A stretch of DNA of 64,000 bases. Source: JAEUNJ01 sp052035955 (GTDB lineage: Bacteria; Pseudomonadota; Gammaproteobacteria; Burkholderiales; Rhodocyclaceae). A model generated the notes under the pieces. It was not told the origin of the DNA. It made no database searches and saw only the letters and a list, made by a program, of their open reading frames with translations. The translations under genes were made by a program, and so were the position numbers. The DNA is taken from assembly GCA_052035955.1 (NCBI GenBank), contig JBPOHD010000029.1:1-64000 (forward strand). The letters are read 5' to 3'. Of this stretch, positions 7,079 through 14,953 are shown in pieces (the first letter of the stretch is position 1; each line of letters opens with the position of its first letter).

Positions 7079-8674
7079 ATGTCCATCGCATTCGACTACA
7101 TCGTGGTCGGGGCCGGATCGGCCGGATGCGTGCTGGCGAACCGCCTGTCGGAAGACCCCGGAACGCGGGTCCTGCTGCTCGAAGCCGGCGGCGAGGACCG
7201 CAATCCCTGGATCCACATCCCGGTCGGCTACTTCAAGACCATGCACGACCCGGCGCTGGACTGGTGCTACCTGACCGAACCCGACCCCGGCATCGCCAAC
7301 CGCCGCCTGCAATGGCCGCGCGGCAAGGTGCTCGGCGGCTCCAGTTCGCTCAACGGACTGCTCTACATCCGCGGCCATCGCGAGGACTACGACCGCTGGG
7401 TCGAACTCGGCAACCCGGGCTGGAGCTACGACGAGGTGTTGCCCTACTTCCTCAAGTCGGAGGACCAGCAGCGCGGGGCCGGTCCCTACCATGGCGTCGG
7501 CGGGCCGCAGAAAGTTTCCGACCTTCGCCTGAACCGCCCCATCGCCGACCATTTCGTCAGGGCCGCGCAGGAAGTCGGGATTCCCTTCAACGAGGATGCC
7601 AACGGCGCCACGCAGGAAGGCGTCAGCTACTTCCAGCAGACGGCGCACCGGGGATTCCGCTGGAGCACCGCGCGCGGCTTCCTCAAGCCGGTCCGCAAGC
7701 GGCCGAACCTGAGCGTGGAAACCGGCGCCCACACCGCCCGGCTGCTGTTCGACGGGCGGCGCGCCGCCGGCGTCGAGTTCCACCAGGGCGGCCAGTCGCG
7801 CCAGGCCACCGCGAAGGCCGAGGTGATCCTCGCCGCCGGCGCCATCGGCTCGCCGCAGATCCTGCAATGCTCGGGCATCGGCGCGGCCGGCCTGCTGGGA
7901 GGTCTCGGCATCCCCGTGGTGCAGAACCTCCCCGGCGTCGGCGAGAACCTGCAGGACCACCTCCAGGTGCGGCTGGTGTTCAAGACCCGGGAGCGCACCC
8001 TCAACGACGAGGTCAACAGCCCGCTGAACAAGCTCTGGATCGGCCTGCAATACCTGCTGTGGCGCACCGGGCCGCTGACCCTGGCGGCCAGCCAGGTCGC
8101 CATTTTCACCCGCTCCGGCCCTGAGGCGGCGCGGCCCGACATCCAGTTCCACATGCAGCCGCTCTCCGCCGACAAGCCCGGCGAGGGAGCGCACCGTTTT
8201 TCCGCCTTTACCTCGTCGGTCTGCCAGTTGCGGCCCTTCAGCCGTGGCCGCATCGCGATCCGCTCGGCGGACACGCGCGAGCACCCGGCGATCCATCCGA
8301 ATTACCTGTCCGACGAGCGCGACCATCCGGTGGTGATCGGCGGCATCAAGGTCGCGCGCCGCATCGCCGCGGCGCCGGCGCTGGCGCCGCGCATCGTCGG
8401 CGAGCACGTGCCCGGCGAGCGCTTCCGGACCGATGCCGAACTGCTCGATGCGGCGCGGCAGTACAGCCAGACCATCTACCATCCGGCCGGCACCTGCAAG
8501 ATGGGCGACGACGCGGGCGCGGTGGTCGATGCGCGGCTGCGGGTACACGGCGTTGCGGGGCTGCGCGTGGTCGATGCGTCGATCATGCCGGAGATCGTCT
8601 CCGGCAACACCAACGCGCCGACCATCATGATTGCGGAAAAGGCGGCGGACATGATTCGCGCGGACGCGCGCTGA
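7079..8674 (+). CDS. GMC-family FAD-dependent alcohol/choline-type dehydrogenase
   Basis: A 531-residue flavoprotein. The ADP-binding motif GAGSAG is at residues 11-16, the second GMC signature is in GSPQILQCSGIG, and the catalytic pair is His468 in YHPAGTCKMG and Asn510 in SGNTNAPT. Family members oxidise primary alcohols (choline, long-chain or aromatic alcohols) to aldehydes; the substrate here is unknown. I chose ATG 7079, where the Rossmann N-terminus begins and a GGGGGAGA ribosome site sits 8-13 bp upstream; an earlier in-frame ATG at 7031 lacks family sequence. The following TRAP genes may import its substrate, but an inverted repeat and 300 bp separate them. Confidence 0.92.
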   Translation: MSIAFDYIVVGAGSAGCVLANRLSEDPGTRVLLLEAGGEDRNPWIHIPVGYFKTMHDPALDWCYLTEPDPGIANRRLQWPRGKVLGGSSSLNGLLYIRGHREDYDRWVELGNPGWSYDEVLPYFLKSEDQQRGAGPYHGVGGPQKVSDLRLNRPIADHFVRAAQEVGIPFNEDANGATQEGVSYFQQTAHRGFRWSTARGFLKPVRKRPNLSVETGAHTARLLFDGRRAAGVEFHQGGQSRQATAKAEVILAAGAIGSPQILQCSGIGAAGLLGGLGIPVVQNLPGVGENLQDHLQVRLVFKTRERTLNDEVNSPLNKLWIGLQYLLWRTGPLTLAASQVAIFTRSGPEAARPDIQFHMQPLSADKPGEGAHRFSAFTSSVCQLRPFSRGRIAIRSADTREHPAIHPNYLSDERDHPVVIGGIKVARRIAAAPALAPRIVGEHVPGERFRTDAELLDAARQYSQTIYHPAGTCKMGDDAGAVVDARLRVHGVAGLRVVDASIMPEIVSGNTNAPTIMIAEKAADMIRADAR

Positions 8675-8717
8675 CTTTCATGATGCGTGAAACATTACCC
8701 CGCATCATGAAAGTCAG
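8671..8717. terminator. Perfect 17-bp inverted repeat overlapping the GMC stop codon
   Basis: CTGACTTTCATGATGCG (8671-8687) is matched exactly by its complement at 8701-8717 around a 13-nt loop. The left arm contains the TGA stop of the GMC gene. The transcript would form a long stable hairpin. There is no strong T-run after it (CCCCTTTC follows), so it may stop transcription imperfectly or protect the mRNA 3' end. Confidence 0.6.
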
Positions 8718-8976
8718 CCCCTTTCAAACGCCCGCCCCCCTCCGCTGCGCGGCCCACGGCTGGCTTTGCACAGCCAGCCGGCTGCGGCGGCGCGACGCAG
8801 GCGTCGCGAATTCCCGCCTCGCCCCCTCGCGGGGGGTTACTGGTCGGCTCGCTGCGCTCGACAACAGGTTTCATGCAGAACGGATGGTTTTCACTATAAG
8901 GAATTGCCCGAGAGGCAATAGGGGGGCGGTCGGCTCGACCCGCCCCGGTTGTTCACAAGACGAGGAGGCAACAACA
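8718..8976. other. Intergenic region upstream of dctP: hairpin, repeat, weak promoter
   Basis: No gene is supported here. The stretch holds a hairpin (CGGCTGGC/GCCAGCCG, 8757-8780) and a palindromic dispersed repeat at 8815-8862. A possible -10 box TATAAG (8895-8900) lacks a good -35. A small dyad (ATTGCC/GGCAAT, 8903-8919) follows, where an operator could sit. The dctP ribosome site GAGGAGG is at 8961-8967. Confidence 0.5.
8815..8862 (+). repeat. Dispersed palindromic repeat, copy 1
   Basis: A CCCCC-TCGC-GGGGG palindrome (8822-8836) is followed by a short spacer and TCGCTGCGCTC. The same arrangement recurs at 14010-14058 in the same direction and at 10841-10892 reversed. Confidence 0.6.
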
Positions 8977-10089
8977 ATGATGGCGACAACGATACGGAAG
9001 CTCCTGGGGGTCGCCGCGGCGACCGTGCTGGTCACGGCGGGCGGCCTGGCGCAGGCGCAGCAGGTGACGAAGATGAAGATCCAGACCGCGGTGCCCACCG
9101 CCAGCATCTACTTCGACCTGATGAAGCGCTTCGGCGACCGCGTGGACAAGATGTCCAACGGCCGCATCAAGATGGAGATCCTGCCCGACGGCGCGGTGGT
9201 CAACGCCTTCGAGATCCTCGACGCGGTGGACAAGGGCGTGGTCGACGGCGGCTTCGCCTGGACCCACTACTGGTCCGGCAAGAACAGCGCCGCGGCCCTG
9301 TTCTCCAACCCCGCGGCCGGCGCCGGCACCGGCATGGACCAGATCTCGCACATGGCCTGGCTCTCGCAGGGCGGCGGCAACGCGCTTTACGAGAAGCTCT
9401 ACGAGCAGGGCCTGAAGGTCAACATCAAGCCCTTCATGATGCAGCCGATGGGCCCCGACCCCTTTGGCTGGTTCAAGGTGCCGATCAACTCGATCGCCGA
9501 CATGAAGAAGATGAAGTACCGCTCGCCCCCCGGCCTGACCGGCGAGATCTTCAAGGAAATGGGCATCACCGCGGTCGCCATGCCCGGCGGCGAGATCGTC
9601 CCCGCGGCGCAGCGCGGGGTGATCGACGCGGCCGAGTGGATCGGCCCGGCCGACGACATGATTCTCGGCTTCCACAACGTCTTCAAGCACTACTACCTGC
9701 AGGGCCTGCACCAATCGTCCGACGTGGGCGAAGTGCTGTTCAACAAGACGGTGTGGAACAAGCTGCCGGCCGACCTCAAGGCGGTGATCGAGGGCGCTGT
9801 GATGGCCACCATCACCGAGACCTACGCCTTCAACGTGCATCGCAACGCCCAGGCCCTGGAGAAGTTGCAGAAGGACCACAAGGTCGCCGTGCACGACACG
9901 CCGAAGGAGTTCTTCTCCGCCTTCCTCAAGGCCACCAACGTCGTGTACGACCGCGAAGCCGGGCGCAACCCGCTGTTCAAGGAAGTGCTCGACTCGCAGC
10001 GCGCCTTCGCCAAGGTCGTGGTGCCCTACTGGACCAAGATCAACGGCCTCTACTACGGCCTCGGCGCCGAGGCGGTCGCCGGCAAGTAG
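8977..10089 (+). CDS. dctP: TRAP transporter periplasmic substrate-binding protein (DctP family)
   Basis: A 370-residue protein with an N-terminal signal peptide (hydrophobic stretch, then ALA-type cleavage near LAQAQQ, about residue 27-29). The mature part has the DctP fold, including TASIYFDLMKRFGDRV, the carboxylate-binding-region motif KYRSPPGLTGEIF and AAQRGVIDAAEWIGPADD. This last is the form seen in the 2-oxo acid and mannitol/chloroaromatic TRAP groups. It captures an organic anion in the periplasm for a DctQM membrane pair. The start at ATG 8977 has GAGGAGG 10 bp upstream. The partner dctQ follows after 126 bp, but dctM is missing from the locus. Confidence 0.93.
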   Translation: MMATTIRKLLGVAAATVLVTAGGLAQAQQVTKMKIQTAVPTASIYFDLMKRFGDRVDKMSNGRIKMEILPDGAVVNAFEILDAVDKGVVDGGFAWTHYWSGKNSAAALFSNPAAGAGTGMDQISHMAWLSQGGGNALYEKLYEQGLKVNIKPFMMQPMGPDPFGWFKVPINSIADMKKMKYRSPPGLTGEIFKEMGITAVAMPGGEIVPAAQRGVIDAAEWIGPADDMILGFHNVFKHYYLQGLHQSSDVGEVLFNKTVWNKLPADLKAVIEGAVMATITETYAFNVHRNAQALEKLQKDHKVAVHDTPKEFFSAFLKATNVVYDREAGRNPLFKEVLDSQRAFAKVVVPYWTKINGLYYGLGAEAVAGK

Positions 10090-10215
10090 CCCCACCCGGT
10101 TCCCGCGCCGTTCCGCCTCCTCCCGGTGCGGCGCGGGGACCGGCCCCCGGGGCGGGGCGCGGCAGCGGCCGCGTTCCGTCCCGGATTTCACAGGATTCGT
10201 CAGGACAGGACGACC

Positions 10216-10782
10216 ATGGTCGGACAACCCTCAAGATTGCTGCGCATCGCTCATGCGCTGGACCCCGTCGCCATCTGGACGGGCAAGCTGGTCGCCTGGC
10301 TGATCATCCCCATGGTGCTGGCCCTGTGCTACGAGGTCGTCGCGCGCTACGCGTTCGACGCGCCGACCCTGTGGGCCTACGACATGACCTTCATGCTCTA
10401 CGGCAGCTTCTTCATGCTCGGCGCGGCCTACACCCTGCAATGCAAGGGCCACATCCGCACCGACTCGCTGTATTCCGGCTGGTCGCCGCGCACCCAGGGC
10501 ATCGTCGATGCCGTCTGCTACCTGGTGATGTTCCTGCCCTTCGCCGCGGTCTTCTTCTGGTTCGGCTGGGGTTATTTCTACAAGGCCTTCAGCACCGGCG
10601 AGCGCTTCGTCAGCAGCCCCTGGATGCCGATCACCTGGCCCTTCAAGTCGACCATGCCGCTGGCCGGGCTGCTGCTGCTGATCCAGGGCATCGCCGAATT
10701 CTGCAAGAGCCTCGACGCCGCGATCGAAGGTCGGTGGCCGGAAGGCGGCGAGCAGACCGGCATGGTCAGGGAACTGACATGA
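10216..10782 (+). CDS. dctQ: TRAP transporter small permease (DctQ family)
   Basis: A 188-residue inner-membrane protein with four predicted membrane helices (around residues 25-45, 55-75, 100-122 and 140-165), the layout of DctQ. It contains the family segment FDAPTLWAYDMTFMLYG. DctQ helps fold and couple the large permease DctM, which carries the Na+-driven transport path. I chose ATG 10216 because the frame before it is non-family sequence. The stop overlaps an ATG (ATGA, 10779-10782), exactly where dctM normally begins, but what follows is repeat DNA and then livG. Confidence 0.9.
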   Translation: MVGQPSRLLRIAHALDPVAIWTGKLVAWLIIPMVLALCYEVVARYAFDAPTLWAYDMTFMLYGSFFMLGAAYTLQCKGHIRTDSLYSGWSPRTQGIVDAVCYLVMFLPFAAVFFWFGWGYFYKAFSTGERFVSSPWMPITWPFKSTMPLAGLLLLIQGIAEFCKSLDAAIEGRWPEGGEQTGMVRELT

Positions 10783-10840
10783 GCGCCGCGCACGGCCGCC
10801 CCGAAGCGGCGCCAGCCAGAACCCGGAGCCGCGCAGCGGC

Positions 10841-10892
10841 GAACCGTCGTCACCCCCTCCCGCGGGGAGGGGGCCGGGGGGAGGGGAGCCCT
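10841..10892 (-). repeat. Dispersed palindromic repeat, copy 2, at the TRAP/Liv junction
   Basis: A CCCCCTCC/GGAGGGGG palindrome (10853-10873) with a further GGGGGGAGGGGAG run. Reversed, it reads palindrome-GGTGACG-spacer-CGCTGCGC, the same order as the copies at 8815 and 14010. It lies between dctQ and livG, where parts of two transporters are missing. The GGGGAG near 10881-10887 now serves as the livG ribosome site. Confidence 0.55.
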
Positions 10893-11654
10893 ATGAACCC
10901 CGTGCTGCTGGAAGCCTCGGGCATCGGCAAGCGTTTCGGCGGCGTGCAGGCCCTGAAGGATGTTTCCCTGACCATCCGGTCGGGGGAGATCTATGGCCTC
11001 ATCGGCCCGAACGGCGCCGGCAAGACCACCTTCTTCAACGTGCTTACCGGGCTCTATCCCAAGGACGGCGGCGAGATCCGGCTGGCCGGACAATCCCTAC
11101 CCCTGGGCAATCCCGCCGACGTGGCCCGGGCCGGCATCGCCCGCACCTTCCAGAACATCCGCCTCTTCGCCAACATGACGGCCCTGGAGAACGTCATGGT
11201 GGGCCGCCATGCCCGGACCCGCGGCGGCGTCCTCGGCGCAGTCCTGCGCGACCGGCGCACGCGGGAGGAGGAAGCCGCGATCCGGCGCCGGGCCGAGGAA
11301 CTTCTCCATTACGCCGGCATCGAGGACCGGGCGGACGAACTGGCCCGCAACCTCCCCTACGGCGACCAGCGCCGGCTGGAGATCGCCCGGGCCATGGCCA
11401 CCGACCCGAAGCTGCTGGCCCTGGACGAACCCGCCGCCGGCATGAATGCCACGGAGACGGCGGAACTGCGCACGCTGATCGAGGGCATCCGCGACGACGG
11501 CATCACGGTGCTGCTGATCGAGCACGACGTGAAGCTGGTCATGGGCCTCTGCGACCGGGTCGCCGTCCTGGATTACGGCGAGAAGATCGCCGAGGACGTG
11601 CCCGAGAAGGTGCAGCGGGACCCCAAGGTCATCGAGGCCTACCTGGGCGGATGA
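10893..11654 (+). CDS. livG: Branched-chain amino acid-type ABC transporter ATPase (LivG)
   Basis: A 253-residue cytoplasmic ATPase. Walker A is GPNGAGKTT (about residue 38), and the LivG-type insert around LFANMTALENVMVG is followed by the signature region NLPYGDQRRLEIARAMA, Walker B LLALDEPAAGMN and the switch His in LLIEHDVKLVMG. LivG works with LivF, two permeases and a binding protein to import hydrophobic amino acids or related amides/aromatics. Here only livG and livF are present. The ATG at 10893 starts the family sequence. An in-frame ATG at 10779, overlapping the dctQ stop, would add 38 low-complexity residues and is unlikely to be the main start. Confidence 0.93.
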   Translation: MNPVLLEASGIGKRFGGVQALKDVSLTIRSGEIYGLIGPNGAGKTTFFNVLTGLYPKDGGEIRLAGQSLPLGNPADVARAGIARTFQNIRLFANMTALENVMVGRHARTRGGVLGAVLRDRRTREEEAAIRRRAEELLHYAGIEDRADELARNLPYGDQRRLEIARAMATDPKLLALDEPAAGMNATETAELRTLIEGIRDDGITVLLIEHDVKLVMGLCDRVAVLDYGEKIAEDVPEKVQRDPKVIEAYLGG

Positions 11655-11673
11655 TCCGTCGCCCGACGCAAAG

Positions 11674-12405
11674 ATGAGCCACGACAACGCCGCCACCCGC
11701 CCCCTGCTGGACGTCCTCAACCTGGAAGTCCATTACGGTGGCATCGCCGCCGTCAAGGGCATCTCCCTGGCCATCGAGCAGGGAGAGACGGTCTGCATCA
11801 TCGGCGCCAACGGAGCCGGCAAGACCACGACCCTGAAGGCCCTCGCCCGGCTGTTGCCGGCCCGGGGCGAGATTCATTACCGGGGTCGCCGCATCGACGG
11901 CGAGCCGCCCCATGCCCTGATCGGCCACGGCCTGGCCCTGGTCCCGGAGGGTCGCGGCGTCTTCGCCCGCCTGAGCGTGGCCGAGAACCTGGCCATGGGC
12001 GCCTACCACCGCCGCGACGGGGAAGTCGCCGCCGACCTGGAGAAGATATTCGAACTGCTTCCCCGCCTGCGCGAACGGCGCGACCAGCTGGCCGGCACCC
12101 TCTCCGGCGGCGAGCAGCAGATGCTCGCCATCGGCCGCGCCCTGATGGGCAGGCCCAGCCTGCTGCTGCTCGACGAGCCCTCCATGGGCCTCGCCCCGCT
12201 CATGGTGCAGAAGGTCTTCGAAGTGATCCGCGACGTGGCCAGCCGCGGCGTCACCGTGCTGCTGGTGGAACAGAACGCCCGCCTGGCCCTGGAGACCTGC
12301 AGCCGGGGCTATGTGATGGAGAGCGGCCGCGTCGTGCTGGCCGACAAGGCCGAGGTCCTGCTCGCCGACCCGCGAGTCCGGGCGGCGTACCTGGGCGAGG
12401 CCTAG
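11674..12405 (+). CDS. livF: Branched-chain amino acid-type ABC transporter ATPase (LivF)
   Basis: A 243-residue ABC ATPase with Walker A GANGAGKTT, signature LSGGEQQMLAIGRALM, Walker B LLLLDEPSMGLAP and the switch His region replaced by LLVEQNARLAL as usual for LivF. It follows livG by 19 bp and would pair with it. The TAG stop at 12403-12405 is part of the 4-bp CTAG target site duplicated by the IS1380-family element that begins at 12406, so the coding frame remains intact. No livH, livM or livK/J is found in the window. Confidence 0.93.
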   Translation: MSHDNAATRPLLDVLNLEVHYGGIAAVKGISLAIEQGETVCIIGANGAGKTTTLKALARLLPARGEIHYRGRRIDGEPPHALIGHGLALVPEGRGVFARLSVAENLAMGAYHRRDGEVAADLEKIFELLPRLRERRDQLAGTLSGGEQQMLAIGRALMGRPSLLLLDEPSMGLAPLMVQKVFEVIRDVASRGVTVLLVEQNARLALETCSRGYVMESGRVVLADKAEVLLADPRVRAAYLGEA

Positions 12406-12422
12406 CCCGGATATTTCATGAG
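12406..12422 (+). repeat. Left terminal inverted repeat of the IS
   Basis: CCCGGATATTTCATGAG, matching the right end at 15 of 17 positions; directly preceded by the CTAG duplication. Confidence 0.85.
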
Positions 12423-12429
12423 GAGGTAT

Positions 12430-12493
12430 CGGCGGAACAGCCGAAAGGCGCTCTAATTCAGGTGTCGAGACTGAAGATAGAGGAGTTCCGCCG
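12430..12493 (+). promoter_or_regulatory. Long-range hairpin covering the transposase start site
   Basis: CGGCGGAAC (12430-12438) is the exact complement of GTTCCGCCG (12485-12493), which lies between the AGAGGAG ribosome site and the ATG at 12494. A transcript entering from livF would contain both arms and could hide the start. A transcript starting inside the element between the arms would not. This is the design used by several IS elements to avoid activation by outside promoters. Confidence 0.55.
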
Positions 12494-13804
12494 ATGCCAA
12501 ATTGTACCGGTCAGCAGATGTTGTTTGGGCGCCTCGGACGGCGGCAGATTGAGGCGAATTTTCGTGGGGGTGCAATCAGCTCCGACGGCGGCGTCATGCT
12601 GGTGCGTCAGGTCGATCGCAAGATCGGATTGTCGGCAGCGGTGGCCGCTGCGCTTTTCGACCCGCGCGAGCCGGAACGGATCAAACATCCGTTGCGCGAC
12701 CTGGTTGCCCAGCGTCTGTACGGACTGTGCTGCGGGTACGAAGATCTGAACGACCACGACGTTCTGCGCCACGACCCGCTGATGCAGACCGCGGTGGGCA
12801 AGATCGAGGAGCTGGCGAGCAGCCCGACCTTTTCCCGCCTGGAAACGCGTGCCAGGCGCGCCGATGTGATGGCGCTCAATCGCGTGCTGGTCGAGCAATT
12901 TATCGCCGCCCAGGGGCGGGCGCCGCGCGAACTGATCCTCGATGTCGACGCGTCCGACGTGCCGCTGCATGGGGAGCAGGAACGCGGGCAGTTTCACGGC
13001 TACTACGATCACTACTGCTACCTGCCGCTCTACGTCTTCTGCGGGCAATCGATGCTCGCTTGCGTGTTGCGGCCGTCGCGCATCGACGGCGCCCAGCATG
13101 CCGCCGCCGTCATTCGCCTGATCGTGACTCGCTTGCGCCAGGCATGGCCGCGCGTGCGTATCGTCGTGCGCGGCGATTCCGGCTTCTGCCGCCAGCGGCT
13201 GATCCGCTGGTGCGAACGGCGCAGTGTCGGCTACGTCATCGGTGTCGCGCGCAACTCCCGCCTGCATGCGCACGTTGCCCGGTGGGAGGAAGAACTCGAG
13301 GCCGCCTTCGCCAGGGACGGCACCAAGCAGCGCGTGGTCCGTGAGTTTCGCTACGCCGCCGAGTCCTGGGACATCGAGCGCCGCCTCATCACCCGCCTCG
13401 AGTACGGTACCCAGGGCACCAACCCGCGCTTCGTCGTCACCAACCTGGGTCTGCCGGCGGCCGAACTGTACGACAAGCTCTACTGCCAGCGCGGCGAAGC
13501 CGAGAACCGCATCAAGGAAGCCCAGCTTGATCTCTTCGGCACCCGCGCCAGTTGCCACAAATTCCTCGCCAACTGGCTGCGCCTGATGTTCGCCGCGCTC
13601 GCCTACACGTTGATGCAGCGCCTGCGCGAGATCGCCCTTGCCGGCACGGAGTTGGCCCAGGCGACCGCCAGCACGATCCGCGTCAAGTTGCTCAAGATCG
13701 GCGCCGCCATCCTGCGCAACACCCGCCGGGTGCGCATCCTGCTCGCCTCGCACCATCCGCTGCGCGCAGTGTTCCTCCACGCCGCCGGCGCACTGTCACC
13801 GTAG
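12494..13804 (+). CDS. IS1380-family transposase
   Basis: A 436-residue DDE transposase. The N-terminus has the family motif GGAISSDGGVMLVRQVDR (about residues 25-42). The catalytic acids are in ILDVDASDV, VVRGDSGF and the C-terminal QRGEAENRIKEAQLDLF, followed by the FLANWLRLMFAALAY helix. It cuts and joins the element's terminal repeats. Length and frame are intact. The start at ATG 12494 has AGAGGAG just upstream, within the hairpin described separately. Confidence 0.95.
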   Translation: MPNCTGQQMLFGRLGRRQIEANFRGGAISSDGGVMLVRQVDRKIGLSAAVAAALFDPREPERIKHPLRDLVAQRLYGLCCGYEDLNDHDVLRHDPLMQTAVGKIEELASSPTFSRLETRARRADVMALNRVLVEQFIAAQGRAPRELILDVDASDVPLHGEQERGQFHGYYDHYCYLPLYVFCGQSMLACVLRPSRIDGAQHAAAVIRLIVTRLRQAWPRVRIVVRGDSGFCRQRLIRWCERRSVGYVIGVARNSRLHAHVARWEEELEAAFARDGTKQRVVREFRYAAESWDIERRLITRLEYGTQGTNPRFVVTNLGLPAAELYDKLYCQRGEAENRIKEAQLDLFGTRASCHKFLANWLRLMFAALAYTLMQRLREIALAGTELAQATASTIRVKLLKIGAAILRNTRRVRILLASHHPLRAVFLHAAGALSP

Positions 13805-13959
13805 AACCTCGCCAGTGCTGCCCCGGCACGATGACAAACATCGGGGGTAAGGGGGCGGTCCGCCCGAAAACCGCCTGCCTGCCTATTTCTTAAGCAGCCT
13901 CAGCCGATCTCCCTTCCCGCTGACCCAATTCGCACCAATACTGCCGCATCCCTGGAGCA

Positions 13960-13976
13960 CTGATGAAATTTCCGGG
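13960..13976 (-). repeat. Right terminal inverted repeat of the IS
   Basis: CTGATGAAATTTCCGGG, the imperfect complement of the left end, followed directly by the second CTAG copy (13977-13980). Confidence 0.85.
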
Positions 13977-13980
13977 CTAG

Positions 13981-14241
13981 CCTCGCCAGGGCTGAAAGAA
14001 GGCCCGCCCCTCCCGGCCTCCCCTCGCGGGGAGGTGACTGCTTGATCGCTGCGCTCACAGATCACGGGGTGCGCCTGGTCGAGGTCCCGGCGGATTGCGC
14101 CTGCGGCGCGTTCCGCGTTGCCTTGGGGCGGCCCGGCGGCAACGCTGCGCTGATGGAACGCTTCCCGATTTCCGCCCTGGCCGCCTCGCCGCCGGCCCCG
14201 GAGGACGACTGGCGCCCCAGGAATTTACCTGCCCTTGCCCT
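13981..14241. other. Region after the IS: dispersed repeat, no supported gene
   Basis: This 261-bp stretch would have followed livF before the IS arrived. It contains a copy of the dispersed palindromic repeat at 14010-14058 (CCTCCCC-TCGC-GGGGAGG at 14017-14034, then TGACTG and CGCTGCGCTC). A plus-strand frame from 14042 could encode about 86 residues, but it has no recognisable family, no ribosome site and runs into the end of the PEP-CTERM gene on the other strand. I do not call it. Confidence 0.5.
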
Positions 14242-14871
14242 TCAGGCCCTGCGGCGGCGGATCGCGCCCAGGGCACCAAGGCCCGCCAGCATCAGGGCGT
14301 AGGTCTCGGGTTCGGGCACCGGGGCCGGGGAGGTCAGGGTCGTCGTGTAGAAGGTGTACCGACCGTAGGCGTTCTGGTCGTATGAGGTGGCCGGGGAGGT
14401 GAAGGCCCAATAGGTGGCCGGCGCGCCGGTGTTTTCCATCGGCTTCACGTGATCGAGGGTGACGCTGAAGCTGGCGCCGGCGCCGCTCGGGTAGACCGAG
14501 GCGGGATCGGCGCCCCACCAGGCCATCCAGTGGAAGCCGGACGGCGGCGTCACGCCTAGGGTGGCGTAGGCGCTGAAGTCCCCGCCCTCGCCGATCGACC
14601 AGTAGCCCGGCGCGCCATAGAAGGAGGCCGGCACCGTGTGGCTGACCAGGGTGGCGCTGTCGGGGACGAGGATCAGGAAGCCGTCCCAGCCGGTCCGGCC
14701 GCCGTTGTACTGGTTGATGTTGCTGACCGTGTAGTCGAAGCGCCAGGTGTCGCCGACGAGATGGGTCGCCGAGGAGGTGACGGCATACTGGCCGGCGAGC
14801 GGATTGGCCTGGGCATTGCCGAAGGCGAACAGCAGCGCGGCAGCGGCGCAGGCGACTGGGATCTTTTTCAT
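14242..14871 (-). CDS. PEP-CTERM sorting domain protein
   Basis: A 209-residue exported protein. MKKIPVACAAAALLFAFGNA is a classical signal peptide. The C-terminus has the PVPEPETYALMLAGLGALGA tract ending RRRRA: the PEP motif, one membrane helix and a basic tail recognised and cleaved by an exosortase. The middle has no recognised domain; it is rich in aromatic and small residues and is predicted to be beta-rich. The frame runs upstream of ATG 14871 without signal sequence, so that ATG is the start. It follows the glycosyltransferase-like gene by 82 bp. The exosortase genes must lie elsewhere in the genome. Confidence 0.85.
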   Translation of the reverse strand: MKKIPVACAAAALLFAFGNAQANPLAGQYAVTSSATHLVGDTWRFDYTVSNINQYNGGRTGWDGFLILVPDSATLVSHTVPASFYGAPGYWSIGEGGDFSAYATLGVTPPSGFHWMAWWGADPASVYPSGAGASFSVTLDHVKPMENTGAPATYWAFTSPATSYDQNAYGRYTFYTTTLTSPAPVPEPETYALMLAGLGALGAIRRRRA

Positions 14872-14953
14872 GGGGACGCTCGGGGAATCCGAAAAAATGG
14901 ACGATGGCGGGATTTTCGCCACCCCGTGCCGGCGGCGCAATAGCCCGTTCGGA

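Larger units (their letters stand above)
12406..13976 (+). mobile_element. Complete IS1380-family insertion sequence (1571 bp)
   Basis: The element carries one transposase gene and ends in imperfect terminal inverted repeats of 17 bp with 15 matches (CCCGGATATTTCATGAG left; CCCGGAAATTTCATCAG right, reversed). It is flanked by direct CTAG copies (12402-12405 and 13977-13980), a 4-bp target duplication expected for this family. The left copy supplies the livF stop. Intact ends, duplication and transposase suggest a fairly recent insertion that may still be active. Confidence 0.93.

Noticed and set aside
10779..10892. livG starting at ATG 10779 on the dctQ stop
   Set aside because: The added 38 residues are Arg/Ala/Gly-rich repeat DNA without family similarity; ATG 10893 gives the normal LivG N-terminus.
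8949..11654. Continuous plus-strand frame of about 900 codons through dctP, dctQ and livG
   Set aside because: Only its last 253 codons (livG) show a protein family; the rest is the wrong frame of dctP and dctQ with Arg/Gly-rich nonsense.
12494..13804. Transposase as a broken pseudogene
   Set aside because: The frame is uninterrupted, all three catalytic regions are present and both IS ends with target duplications are found.
14042..14302. Small plus-strand frame of 86 codons after the IS
   Set aside because: No ribosome site, no family resemblance, and it overlaps the conserved C-terminus of the PEP-CTERM gene on the other strand. A worn pseudogene remains possible.
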